From the NCBI GenBank assembly GCA_937998875.1, contig CALLBO010000009.1, positions 1 through 64,000 on the forward strand: a DNA stretch of 64,000 nucleotides, in the 5' to 3' direction. Shown here in pieces: positions 25,583-34,020 of this stretch. The stretch's first letter is position 1. Each line of letters opens with the position of its first letter. The translations under genes were made by a program, and so were the position numbers. The notes beneath the pieces are model-generated. The model made no database searches and had not been told where the DNA came from. It was given only the letters and a program-made list of their open reading frames with translations. Origin of the DNA: an uncultured Granulosicoccaceae bacterium. GTDB taxonomy: Bacteria; Pseudomonadota; Gammaproteobacteria; Granulosicoccales; Granulosicoccaceae.

Positions 25583-27244
25583 ATGTTGAAGTTAGCTTCC
25601 ACCCTGTTCCTCCTTTTATTACCGCTGTTTGCAACCGCAGACACCCCGTTATGTTTAGATCAGACAAGTGACACAGATGGTGATGGCTGGGGCTGGGAAG
25701 GTGGCGAGTCCTGCCTCATCGATATCCAGCAGATTACCGGGTCGGTTAATCAGAATTGCATTGATTCCGATGGCGATGGTTGGGGTTGGAACGGAATTGC
25801 ATCCTGCAGGGTAGGTACCCGACCCGCCGCTCAAACCGTTAATCCTCAAACCGTTAATCAGAGTTGCACTGACTCTGATGGTGATGGCTGGGGTTGGAAC
25901 GGCATAGAATCCTGCCGTGTTGATACCAGGCCTACCACTCAACCAGACAGTGAAACCTGTATTGATTCTGACGGCGATGGTTGGGGTTGGAATGGCGTTG
26001 AGTCCTGTGTGTTACAAGGTTCCGATGCAGACCCTACTCAAACAGATAACGCCATTGAAACAAATACACCTGTTTATCAAAACCAATACGAAACCGCTAC
26101 ACACGCAGATTGGGAGACAACAATCTCTGACGAACCCACTGTGTGGGTCGATATGCCAGATCAATACACATCCCTCATTGTCGCCTGTGATGATACTACT
26201 TACGTCAATGGCCGCAGAATAACGGACCCAGGTCGCAGCCTGGCCGATCCGACTTATCCCGGTTACTACTACGATCCTGTAAAAGCACAAGGTTGTGCAA
26301 AAATAAGCATTCAAGACTACGCGGCTTCAGTCCCTGTCTATTCGCCAGAACCAGTTTTATTTTCACATATTGGTATAGAGGTACTGTACGAGAACGGCAA
26401 CGAATGGAATTGCACTGAAGAAACTCGATCAACGCTCGACGAAGCCTTTAGCACAACAGATTCAGCCAGTTTGCGATTCGATGCTAACGGTACTGCGTAT
26501 GTCACCATTGGGGCTAACTCTTTTTCAGGACAGTGGAGTTTAAATCGACTTTGGAATGGAGATCTGTTTTCGTTGGAAGTTTTCGACCGAAGTGACATCA
26601 ATACAGCTAATAACAGATTGTTTCGCGCGAATCCGTCTTACGCAGACGGTCGACTCACATTGTACCGCTCAGGGTTAAGCCGTTTGAGTTGCAATCGAGT
26701 GTCAGCACCCTATCCATTCAATCAATATGGTGAGTATGCAGACACATATCAGGATATGTGGAAAACAATTATTGGCAACAGTACCCCGGCCTCCCAACTC
26801 TCCTCTTTCAGCGCACCGGAATTCAACTTGAATCTTCTTCGCGGCGATCAGCTTAATGGTCGGACTTTGCAATGTGCTGCACTGTACTCGGAAGATTACA
26901 ACAACCGGGAGTTTGCATCACAAGCAAGTACACTTCCGACGCAAGAAAGGATTATCAACATTGAATATACCGGAGTGGATCTCAGAGGTAACAGGGAGAC
27001 CTACGACTTTGGCGCCTTCGGTGAGTGGGTACAGAATGATCAGGGACAATTCTGGGCTGGTAGTCGTAGTGAACTGAATATCTTTAGATATTCGGATGAA
27101 TTGTCGCTGCTCTACTACTCCATTGGTGTTCAACGCATCACAACTCAATTATGGGCTTGCCGGGATATAGGTGGCCCGTCACTGTGTCAGGATCTGGATA
27201 ACGACGGTTTCGGTTGGAACGGTTTTGGTACTTGTGTGCCGTAG
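25583..27244 (+). CDS. Secreted protein with five DGDGWGWNG-type repeats
   Basis: A 553-residue exported protein with a signal peptide (LASTLFLLLLPLFATA). Four repeats of the form C-x-D-x-DGDGWGWNG-x-ESC lie within the first 140 residues; the fifth, diverged as DNDGFGWNGFGTC, is at the very C-terminus. Between them lies a unique domain of about 380 residues, beta-rich with many Tyr and Asn residues, that I do not recognise. The same repeats occur in the esterase at 5067-6359, so both may bind the same extracellular polysaccharide or surface. The cysteine pair in each repeat probably forms a disulfide. It stands alone, with its promoter in the 167-bp gap after the divergent DUF2157 gene. Confidence 0.75.
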   Translation: MLKLASTLFLLLLPLFATADTPLCLDQTSDTDGDGWGWEGGESCLIDIQQITGSVNQNCIDSDGDGWGWNGIASCRVGTRPAAQTVNPQTVNQSCTDSDGDGWGWNGIESCRVDTRPTTQPDSETCIDSDGDGWGWNGVESCVLQGSDADPTQTDNAIETNTPVYQNQYETATHADWETTISDEPTVWVDMPDQYTSLIVACDDTTYVNGRRITDPGRSLADPTYPGYYYDPVKAQGCAKISIQDYAASVPVYSPEPVLFSHIGIEVLYENGNEWNCTEETRSTLDEAFSTTDSASLRFDANGTAYVTIGANSFSGQWSLNRLWNGDLFSLEVFDRSDINTANNRLFRANPSYADGRLTLYRSGLSRLSCNRVSAPYPFNQYGEYADTYQDMWKTIIGNSTPASQLSSFSAPEFNLNLLRGDQLNGRTLQCAALYSEDYNNREFASQASTLPTQERIINIEYTGVDLRGNRETYDFGAFGEWVQNDQGQFWAGSRSELNIFRYSDELSLLYYSIGVQRITTQLWACRDIGGPSLCQDLDNDGFGWNGFGTCVP

Positions 27245-27316
27245 CTGACAACGATTGCCGACGGTTGCCTGCGTTCACTTCACTATAGCCTGCCAGGTAA
27301 TTCGCCAAACAAACAA

Positions 27317-27784
27317 TCAGGCAATCAGATGACGTTCTTCTTCATCCACAATAAAGCCACGACACTTCTTACTGCCACATAAACAGGGAATCGCAAAATC
27401 CGCTGGCCATGCATAGTCGATGGTGAGTTCTTCTCCGGCTTTGACTTTGCGAATAACCCCGAGATACAAATCTTTGGTACCGGTTTTTGAATCAGGAGAT
27501 TCATCTTCCCAGTCGAAGATTTCGCAGTTCGGGCGGCAGCTGTGGTTTAGATAGCGAAAAGGCGCTTTGGGTACGAGTACTTTGTCGTTACCAAGCTCCA
27601 TCACGTAGCGGGGATCAAGATTTTCATCACTTGCGACTTTGCCTTTTATGCGACCGATGACAGCATCTTTCTTAAAATCCTTTTTGGCATACAAACCGAG
27701 GCCGCTGCCGCTTTCCTGCACTAGCACTTTTTCTTCCAGCTTTTTACTTTTCTTTTTACTCAACTCGTGATTCTCAATGTTCAT
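27317..27784 (-). CDS. SET-domain protein lysine methyltransferase
   Basis: A 155-residue protein consisting of little more than a SET domain. SGSGLGLYAKKDFKKD is the SAM-binding start, FRYLNHSCRPNC the central NHSC motif, and GEELTIDYAW the catalytic Tyr segment. A Cys-rich post-SET, CLCGSKKC, closes the domain and should bind zinc. SET enzymes transfer methyl groups from SAM to lysines; in bacteria the targets are usually unknown. The N-terminus is Lys-rich. It is followed, on the same strand, by a gap to the HupE cluster, with no obvious functional link. Substrate unassigned. Confidence 0.85.
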   Translation of the reverse strand: MNIENHELSKKKSKKLEEKVLVQESGSGLGLYAKKDFKKDAVIGRIKGKVASDENLDPRYVMELGNDKVLVPKAPFRYLNHSCRPNCEIFDWEDESPDSKTGTKDLYLGVIRKVKAGEELTIDYAWPADFAIPCLCGSKKCRGFIVDEEERHLIA

Positions 27785-27833
27785 TTATAAACGGCTGCAG
27801 ATTTAACTGGCATGCATTGTTAGCCTTGGATCG

Positions 27834-28448
27834 TTAATCCTGAATCAGCTCACTGTAGTCACCACGAAGCCTCATTGACACTGTGATGTCACTTTTATCG
27901 CGATTGCGCCAGAACCAGCCATGTTTTCCAGTAAAGGCCGCAGTAATAGCTCCTTTACCGGAGCCTTCTCCCCGGCCTTTTTCATAAGTCACCGACTGAT
28001 TATCACCGTGGGCATGCAAATCAAAATTAATGCGTCCACCTTCAGCCACCCATTCGTAGCTGGCTAAGGCACCGCTCACCATCACGAGCTTCACTTCCGC
28101 TGATTCGCCGGGTGATAAAGTAAAGGAAACCTTATCTTTCCAGGTATCCTGGGCATGTGCTGTTCCTACAAAGCCATTTAAAATCTCAAGCCACAGACTT
28201 GAACTTTCATCAGCATGATCATCGTCGTCATGATCTTGTTCCGCCTCGTGACGCAGCGCGTGTTTGAGCTTACCCATTTCAGTTAAACCAAGTACACGCC
28301 CGACACCAGTTGGATCAAATCCATATTCAGCAGGCAGCACGACCGTGATCAGCGTCGCAAGTGCGACCACGCCCGCGAGGATCGTGGAACGTATGAGTTG
28401 CGCTGAGCTCGGCAATTCTTCAAGGCTGGGTTTTTCTGAATTAAACAT
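27834..28448 (-). CDS. Membrane-anchored metal-binding-type protein next to HupE/UreJ
   Basis: A 204-residue protein with one membrane helix near residues 22-44 (IRSTILAGVVALATLITVVL). After it comes a short His/Asp-rich segment, EQDHDDDDHADE, that could bind metal ions. The C-terminal 100 residues are a beta-rich extracytoplasmic domain (VSFTLSPGESAEVKLVM onward). Proteins of this kind are found beside HupE/UreJ permeases and are called transmembrane anchor proteins in annotations. The gene lies 9 bp downstream of the HupE-like gene, so they are almost certainly cotranscribed and may work together in metal handling. Direct evidence for that is lacking. Confidence 0.65.
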   Translation of the reverse strand: MFNSEKPSLEELPSSAQLIRSTILAGVVALATLITVVLPAEYGFDPTGVGRVLGLTEMGKLKHALRHEAEQDHDDDDHADESSSLWLEILNGFVGTAHAQDTWKDKVSFTLSPGESAEVKLVMVSGALASYEWVAEGGRINFDLHAHGDNQSVTYEKGRGEGSGKGAITAAFTGKHGWFWRNRDKSDITVSMRLRGDYSELIQD

Positions 28449-28457
28449 GGTTGCCCT

Positions 28458-29183
28458 TTAGGTACTTGCAAAGAAACCGGCGGCTTGAAAACCCGCCAAC
28501 ATAAACCCGAGTGACATCAGAATCACATTGGCAGTATACGCCTGACGGAAAAACCGCGGACTCTTACGCCAGAAACTCATGAAAATCAAAATCACAACGA
28601 GCGCCATTATCTGACCGATCTCAACACCAACATTAAAGGCAAGCAGGTTGGGCAGCAGTCCGTCAGGAGAAATATCGTAGTCCAGGATCTTGGTCGCAAG
28701 ACCAGTTCCATGAATCAAACCAAACACAAGCGTTGCGATCTTTGTATTTGGTTGTACACCAAACCACCTCTGGTAGGCGCCGAGGTTATCAAGCGCTTTA
28801 TACACAACCGAGAGCCCGATGATCGCATCGACAACATAGGCATTAACACTTAAGCCAAACCACACCCCTGCCAACATCGTCAGCGAATGACCAAATGCAA
28901 ACAAAGACACATAGATCGCTACATCTTTCAGTTTATAAAGAAAGAATACGACCCCGAACAGAAACAGAATGTGGTCATAACCGGTCACCATATGCTTGGC
29001 ACCCAGATACGCAAAAGGGGCTAAATGGACACCCCAGATCTCCTGTATGTAACCAGCATCACCCTGAGTGATATTATGCGCCAGGGCATTTTCTGAAATG
29101 AATGCGCTAACAAGAAGCGCTACTGCGGTGCAGAGCAGCACAAGGTATACGCGATCATCGCGTTTAGTGGATGGTATTGTCAT
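28458..29183 (-). CDS. HupE/UreJ-family metal permease
   Basis: A protein of about 241 residues with a signal peptide or first helix and five or six further membrane spans. The segments LGAKHMVTGYDHILF, FAFGHSLTM and LIHGTGLATK carry the His residues that characterise HupE/UreJ proteins, which move nickel or cobalt across the inner membrane. I use the ATG at 29183 because the longer frame (to 29225) overlaps hslO by 62 bases; this start overlaps it by 20. No hydrogenase or urease genes are near, so the metal could serve another enzyme. Partner gene: the anchored protein 9 bp downstream. Confidence 0.8.
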   Translation of the reverse strand: MTIPSTKRDDRVYLVLLCTAVALLVSAFISENALAHNITQGDAGYIQEIWGVHLAPFAYLGAKHMVTGYDHILFLFGVVFFLYKLKDVAIYVSLFAFGHSLTMLAGVWFGLSVNAYVVDAIIGLSVVYKALDNLGAYQRWFGVQPNTKIATLVFGLIHGTGLATKILDYDISPDGLLPNLLAFNVGVEIGQIMALVVILIFMSFWRKSPRFFRQAYTANVILMSLGFMLAGFQAAGFFAST

Positions 29184-30063
29184 TTTCCTGCACGCTATCA
29201 CCACGGAAAATTGCTTCGACATCAATACTGTCGAATGTGTTTTTTGAGTTGCAGAACTCGCAGGTTATTTCTATCTGACCTTCTTTCTTAAGAATATCTA
29301 TCGCTTCCTCATGACCGAGGCCTGCGATTAACCCGGCAGTTCTTTCACGCGAGCAGCCACACTCAAATCGCAATGGCTCTGGATCAAAAACTCTAATGTC
29401 ATCTTCCGCAAATACCTGTTGAAGCAGTTTTTCGGTTTGCTTCTCCATCAACTCATCCTGCTCAATGGTGTCGGCGAGCAGATTAACTCGATGCCAGTCA
29501 TCTTCGCGATCACTCTTACGGCTATCGTCTACCGGGAGTTGTTGCAACATAAACCCGGCGGCGCGATCTTTGGTGCAGACAAGCCAAAGTCTGGTGGGTA
29601 ATTGCTCAGAGTTTTCAAAGTAGCCGGCCAGAGCATCCTGCAGGAGTTCACCTTCTATACCCACGACTCCCTGATACACATCAGCATCCTGATTCGCCCC
29701 ACCCGGGCGGCTTTCAATTTGAATCGTAAGCGTAGCATCGCCAAAAACCTTTTCCAGCGGCCCTGCGGGTGGTTCTTCTTTCCACCGGGCAAGCCCACGC
29801 TGGCCACCATCGGCACTGCCCTGCACCACCAGCAGCGTCACCGGACCAGACCCGCGCGCCTGCAGCGTAAGTTTGCCGGTGAACTTGATCATAGATGCCA
29901 ACAGCGGCATCGCGGCCATTGCATGACCCAGCACCTGTTGAACGTTGGGTGGATAGTCAGCCAGGGCCAGCACTTCACGCCAGGTGGTATCGAGGCGCAC
30001 CAGCACACCACGAACCTGTGCTTTTTCAAGGATAAAACGATGTCTGCTGTCTTTATCTTGCAT
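29164..30063 (-). CDS. hslO: Redox-regulated chaperone Hsp33
   Basis: A 299-residue chaperone of the cytoplasm, activated by oxidation. The C-terminal zinc site is intact: CGCSRERTAGL and CEFC supply the four cysteines that release zinc and form two disulfides under peroxide and heat stress, unfolding the linker to expose the client-binding surface. The N-terminal core (RGVLVRLDTTWREVLALADYP) matches the family. Its 3' end overlaps the start of the HupE-like gene by about 20 bases, a coupling unrelated to known Hsp33 function. Confidence 0.95.
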   Translation of the reverse strand: MQDKDSRHRFILEKAQVRGVLVRLDTTWREVLALADYPPNVQQVLGHAMAAMPLLASMIKFTGKLTLQARGSGPVTLLVVQGSADGGQRGLARWKEEPPAGPLEKVFGDATLTIQIESRPGGANQDADVYQGVVGIEGELLQDALAGYFENSEQLPTRLWLVCTKDRAAGFMLQQLPVDDSRKSDREDDWHRVNLLADTIEQDELMEKQTEKLLQQVFAEDDIRVFDPEPLRFECGCSRERTAGLIAGLGHEEAIDILKKEGQIEITCEFCNSKNTFDSIDVEAIFRGDSVQENDNTIH

Positions 30064-30217
30064 CTTTGCCTTAACTGACTTGCTACGAACAAACCGGCTT
30101 CTCCGGCTTTATCCGTCTATTTTGACAGAAGCGTAAGCTTTGTGCTTTGCTGCAGGCAGAATCAACCGTTCCGTCATACAATAACTATAGCTCACTGCCT
30201 CAGATCAGCGTACCAAA

Positions 30218-30934
30218 TTGAAAACACTGCACCGGACGTTAACCATTATTTGCTGTTTCGCCGCAGCGCTGTTAATTGCATGGAAGCTGCTGCATCTCGC
30301 GAACTACAATTATCCGTTCTGGTACTCGCAGCTAAGTATCGAACAGCACATCACCAAGTTTGCACCACAGAACCGTCAGGGCAAAGCCGGTTTTGAAAAA
30401 ACCACCTACGAGGAAAGAATAGAACTATTCCGATCCATCGGGCACGCGGTAAACAACAGTGGCGAGGGTTTGCGCACGCTTGAATACCAAGCGCACCCCC
30501 AAGCCGCCCCGATACTGCTACTGACCGATCCAGAGGCTACTCACCTTGAAGATGTAGCAAACCTGATCGATCTGCTCGAACCGATTGGTCTGGCAGCCAC
30601 CGCGCTACTGATCGTATTGGTGCTAGTGGCATTCATAACTCGCATGCCGTTACCCGGACTCAAAGTCTCCCTCCTGACACTGTTCGTGCTCGCACTACTA
30701 CTGACACTGACTATTGTTGCAGTAGGGCCTCACAATGTTTTCAAAGCGCTGCACGAATTCGTCTTTCCTGCTGATCACGCCTGGTTTTTTTACTATCAGG
30801 ATTCTCTGATGACCACGCTCATGAAAGCACCGGACATCTTCTTCGCGATTGGTGCTGTCTGGGCCCTACTGGCGGTGATTGTTTATCTGCTAATTACACT
30901 GTTGTTCAGATTTATTGATCGCTCAAGATACTGA
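30218..30934 (+). CDS. DUF1461 (TIGR01906-like) integral membrane protein
   Basis: A 238-residue protein with about four membrane helices: one at the N-terminus, two near residues 125-180 and one near the C-terminus. A loop outside the membrane contains ALHEFVFPADHAWFFY followed by SLMTTLMKAPDIFF, corresponding to the His-x3-Phe...Trp...Asp-x-Leu...Pro pattern of DUF1461. The family's activity is not established. The frame opens with a TTG at 30218 and no ATG lies further upstream in frame, so the start is uncertain. The gene diverges from hslO. Confidence 0.7.
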   Translation: MKTLHRTLTIICCFAAALLIAWKLLHLANYNYPFWYSQLSIEQHITKFAPQNRQGKAGFEKTTYEERIELFRSIGHAVNNSGEGLRTLEYQAHPQAAPILLLTDPEATHLEDVANLIDLLEPIGLAATALLIVLVLVAFITRMPLPGLKVSLLTLFVLALLLTLTIVAVGPHNVFKALHEFVFPADHAWFFYYQDSLMTTLMKAPDIFFAIGAVWALLAVIVYLLITLLFRFIDRSRY

Positions 30935-31025
30935 TTAACGGTTGATTTTCATACAATTTCTGAAAGCTGGCCCGCAATGGCTCAATAATTGAACACCAAC
31001 GTGTCCCTGCAAAAGCAGATTCGAC

Positions 31026-32216
31026 ATGGCACGACAAACTCAAGATCCGGTAACTCGCAACCATCAGAATACGGTGGCAAACAGCGCGCCGGCAGCACTA
31101 ACTATTGCAGACATACCGACCGGGCAGGGATTGACAGATCGCTATGATCAGGTGCTCCTGCGGGTCTGCGAATCTTCACCGTTAACAGATGCATTGGCTG
31201 AAGACGCAGCAACACGTTTCTGCCACCATCTTCGGCATGCACTTAACGCAGACACTGTGTATGTTTGCAACCGGGCATCCCTGTCTGTCGTCACATCATC
31301 TTCGTGTAACAGTGCACGGGAATCCTGTGACGATACTCGCGTACTGCACTCTGCATTGACCACTATGGTAAGTGACCTGTGGAATTGCGACGTACCATTC
31401 TGCCCGCCCGATATCAGAGTATTCCCCGATGATGCGTGTTTTCGATACTGTGTTGTACCGATGAACACGCAACATGATCACCTGTTGATTATCACAAACG
31501 CAGATCTGGATAGTACGCTTGTTGGCGACTACTTAGCGGATGCGCTGTCTGAAATCTATGCTTTGTTTATACAAAGCAGCCCAGCGGTACCCGCTCACTC
31601 AGATCTTGTGCCTACCGTACTAGACACACTGCACAGCAAGTATGGAATCAGCAGTAAAGCGATCACCCAAAAACGAATTGAACACTTTACAAACCAGCTT
31701 AAAAAGCATGCCGTCGAGTTCGAAGGGCTGTCATTGGCGAGCAAAAGCGCCAAACCAGGCGCCCTAAGCACAACTCTCCCGAATTTTCTGTACCACGTCG
31801 CAAAGCTCTGGAACAATAAATTTTTAACTGCACTGGACTGCAATACACTGGTTGAATCTGCACATGGCCATAAAACACTCTGTGAGAGCGAAAAGCTATT
31901 TAAATTCAGTGACAGCAGATCACTCAAGGTTCGGGTGCATGCAGAATCATTATCAAACCTCCACTACATCAACGAACTGCAGGTTCTGTTTGAACAATCA
32001 ATCCTGCACCCTTCAAAATTGAATTTCAGTGTTATTCCTCAACCAGGAATCAGTCACCTCAAAGCACTACAAAGCCTGAAAGAGCGATTCGGTATACCAC
32101 AGACGCCAAAAACAAAGCCTGCTCAAAAAAACTTTGCAGAGGAATTTAATATTCAACAGATTAATGGAGTGGGTCCCGTTACCACTGCAAAACGAAACCA
32201 GGCCAGCAATACCTGA
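31026..32216 (+). CDS. GAF-like protein, apparent truncated paralogue of the EAL protein at 50.6 kb
   Basis: A 396-residue protein with no intact known catalytic motif. By eye it aligns over most of its length with the EAL-domain protein encoded at 50625-52640. Shared spacing includes F-x4-R-x2-L-x-A-x2-VY-x3-R (GAF-like start), V-D-L-x3-Y-x2-SK...F-x-NQL...FE (linker helix) and LW...F...LD...L (first half of an EAL barrel). The E-x-L metal-binding motif is absent, and the protein ends before the position of the DDFG loop. The last residues, INGVGPVTTAKR, resemble half of a helix-hairpin-helix motif. It probably has no phosphodiesterase activity and may act as a regulator or be a decaying copy. 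No other gene shares its transcript. Confidence 0.5.
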   Translation: MARQTQDPVTRNHQNTVANSAPAALTIADIPTGQGLTDRYDQVLLRVCESSPLTDALAEDAATRFCHHLRHALNADTVYVCNRASLSVVTSSSCNSARESCDDTRVLHSALTTMVSDLWNCDVPFCPPDIRVFPDDACFRYCVVPMNTQHDHLLIITNADLDSTLVGDYLADALSEIYALFIQSSPAVPAHSDLVPTVLDTLHSKYGISSKAITQKRIEHFTNQLKKHAVEFEGLSLASKSAKPGALSTTLPNFLYHVAKLWNNKFLTALDCNTLVESAHGHKTLCESEKLFKFSDSRSLKVRVHAESLSNLHYINELQVLFEQSILHPSKLNFSVIPQPGISHLKALQSLKERFGIPQTPKTKPAQKNFAEEFNIQQINGVGPVTTAKRNQASNT

Positions 32217-32246
32217 AAAATACCCCGTAGCTTACCTACCCTGCTG

Positions 32247-32792
32247 TTAACCAACCCAGGGAAACAGCATGCGTAGTTCCATTCGCTCCAGGGTTTCCAG
32301 GCGGTTGATGTTTTTCTCAGGTATGGCAAGCGTATCAGTAGTTTCTACCGCTTTGGCAACCGTATCAGCCCGCAACCACTGTATAACCGGATACGGTGCG
32401 CGATTGGTGTAGTTGCCTGCATCATCTTTATCAGTACCTGCAAACTGATATTGCGGGTGAAAACTCGCAAGTTGAAACTGTGACTCAAGATTTTCCTGCG
32501 GCAACAACGCTTCTACATCAGCTAGAAAATCATTGAAGTCGAGAAAATCCGGCAACGCAGTAATAGAGGCAATCAGGGTAGTCTCGATGGTGTCCGGGTT
32601 ACCCTTCAACGCTTCGAGCTCAGTCTTTATCGTAGCAAGATAACCTTCTACGCAGTCACTATCACAAATGACAACGCGAACACGACCTGACCGATACGGG
32701 GCAGATGCAAACGGACACAGGGACAGTCCGATCACACACTGCTCTACCCATTGAAGCATCCGGCCTTTGGCTTCTGATATTGTGTTATTCAA
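32247..32792 (-). CDS. DUF1415-family protein
   Basis: A 181-residue cytoplasmic protein. The conserved pieces CVIGLSLCPFA near the start, FHPQYQFAG and NYTNRAPYPVIQWLRAD match DUF1415, a family widespread in gammaproteobacteria with no assigned function. No signal peptide or membrane helix. It ends 31 bp from the stop codon of the convergent GAF-like gene and diverges from the SprT-like gene. Confidence 0.85.
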   Translation of the reverse strand: MNNTISEAKGRMLQWVEQCVIGLSLCPFASAPYRSGRVRVVICDSDCVEGYLATIKTELEALKGNPDTIETTLIASITALPDFLDFNDFLADVEALLPQENLESQFQLASFHPQYQFAGTDKDDAGNYTNRAPYPVIQWLRADTVAKAVETTDTLAIPEKNINRLETLERMELRMLFPWVG

Positions 32793-32980
32793 CGATTTAA
32801 CTTCAAAGTATCATCTAAACATCGCGCCTGAATACCGGACCAATCAAAGGGTAACGGTGAAATGAATCTTCCCGCTGAATATTATCACGTAACAACCTCT
32901 ATATAACCACTAAGGATCCCGAAGAGATTCTTCCCGCTTGCTTGCTCGAACGCATGCGAATAATATAATTTCACTGCACG

Positions 32981-33003
32981 CACAGGCACAGGCACAGGCA
33001 CAG
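32981..33003. repeat. Hexanucleotide tandem repeat in front of the sprT-like gene
   Basis: CACAGG is repeated about 3.8 times, ending two bases before the ATG at 33006. Each unit contains AGG, so the repeat occupies the place of the ribosome-binding site. Slippage would add or remove six bases without touching the reading frame. Confidence 0.6.
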
Positions 33004-33005
33004 AG

Positions 33006-33920
33006 ATGAATCCCAATCAGGCACTGGCCCAACTCAAATCGTCAATGGAAACACACGCCCTTAGCGGATGGAGTGCATGTCTGGATCACGCAGTGAAAAG
33101 ATTTGGTGTTTGCAATTTCACGAAGAAACAAATCAGCCTGAGCAGATCTCTTTGCGAGCTGAATTCAGACGAAGAAGTTACCGACACCATCCTGCACGAA
33201 ATCGCCCACGCACTGGCTTATGAGCGACACGGTGAAAATTGCGCCCATGACAAACGCTGGAAAGAAATCTGTATTGAAATTGGCGCAAGGCCGGAAGCCT
33301 GTTTCGATGATTCAATCGTAACGCCGGAGGCACCCTGGTTACTGGTGCATAAAACCACCAATGAAGTTTTTCATAGCTACCACAAAAAGCCACGCCGCAA
33401 ATGGTCGCAGATGTGGATACGCGGCAGAAAAGAAGAAACCCTCGGTCAGCTGGTTATTAAATCCAGACAACAGGTACAAAGCGAAACTAAAGACACCGAA
33501 AAAGATTCTTCAAAAAACACCGCACCGGAACCCATCCAGAGCTTTACACCACAAACTGTCTTGCAAGTGCAGGAAGACCTCGTAGCGATAATTAAAACCT
33601 ATGCCAGACAACACGGATTGGAAACAGGTGCTACCAAATGCAGATATAACGCGCAAACCTGTGATTTCACCATTGCGCTGGCAACACCCTCAACCGTTGA
33701 TGTTGAAAAACTTCAACGCATTGAGTTTGAAGCGCTGGCCCCCGGGTTTGATCTTACTGCTGAAGACTATCAGCGACCGTTTAATTTGAACGGCAAACGT
33801 TTTAGATTAGTTGCGCTGAAACCTAACAATCGGAAATATCCGATCATCGGGGCTGATGACTCAGACCAGCAGTACAAATTCACGCTTGATGTGATCAAAC
33901 AGTTCGACAACGCATTCTGA
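33006..33920 (+). CDS. SprT-like zinc metalloprotease-domain protein
   Basis: A 304-residue protein. Residues about 5-110 form an SprT-like domain with the zinc site TILHEIAHALAYE (HEIAH, residues 62-66) and a downstream HDKRWKEIC that supplies the third His. Typical bacterial SprT is about 165 residues; here a Lys/Ser-rich linker and an additional domain of about 110 residues follow (from LQVQEDLVAIIKTYA to the end) that I do not recognise. In eukaryotes SprT proteases (Spartan) cut DNA-protein crosslinks; bacterial roles are poorly known. A hexanucleotide repeat sits directly before the ATG. Divergent from the DUF1415 gene. Confidence 0.75.
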   Translation: MNPNQALAQLKSSMETHALSGWSACLDHAVKRFGVCNFTKKQISLSRSLCELNSDEEVTDTILHEIAHALAYERHGENCAHDKRWKEICIEIGARPEACFDDSIVTPEAPWLLVHKTTNEVFHSYHKKPRRKWSQMWIRGRKEETLGQLVIKSRQQVQSETKDTEKDSSKNTAPEPIQSFTPQTVLQVQEDLVAIIKTYARQHGLETGATKCRYNAQTCDFTIALATPSTVDVEKLQRIEFEALAPGFDLTAEDYQRPFNLNGKRFRLVALKPNNRKYPIIGADDSDQQYKFTLDVIKQFDNAF

Positions 33921-34020
33921 GGTGAGCTAAAACAATTCAACCATAACGGGTATGTAACACTTAAGGGAAGTCTGCACCTAAAAGTGGTCTAAATATCGCC
34001 TGCCAGTTGTTAAGCTAACA

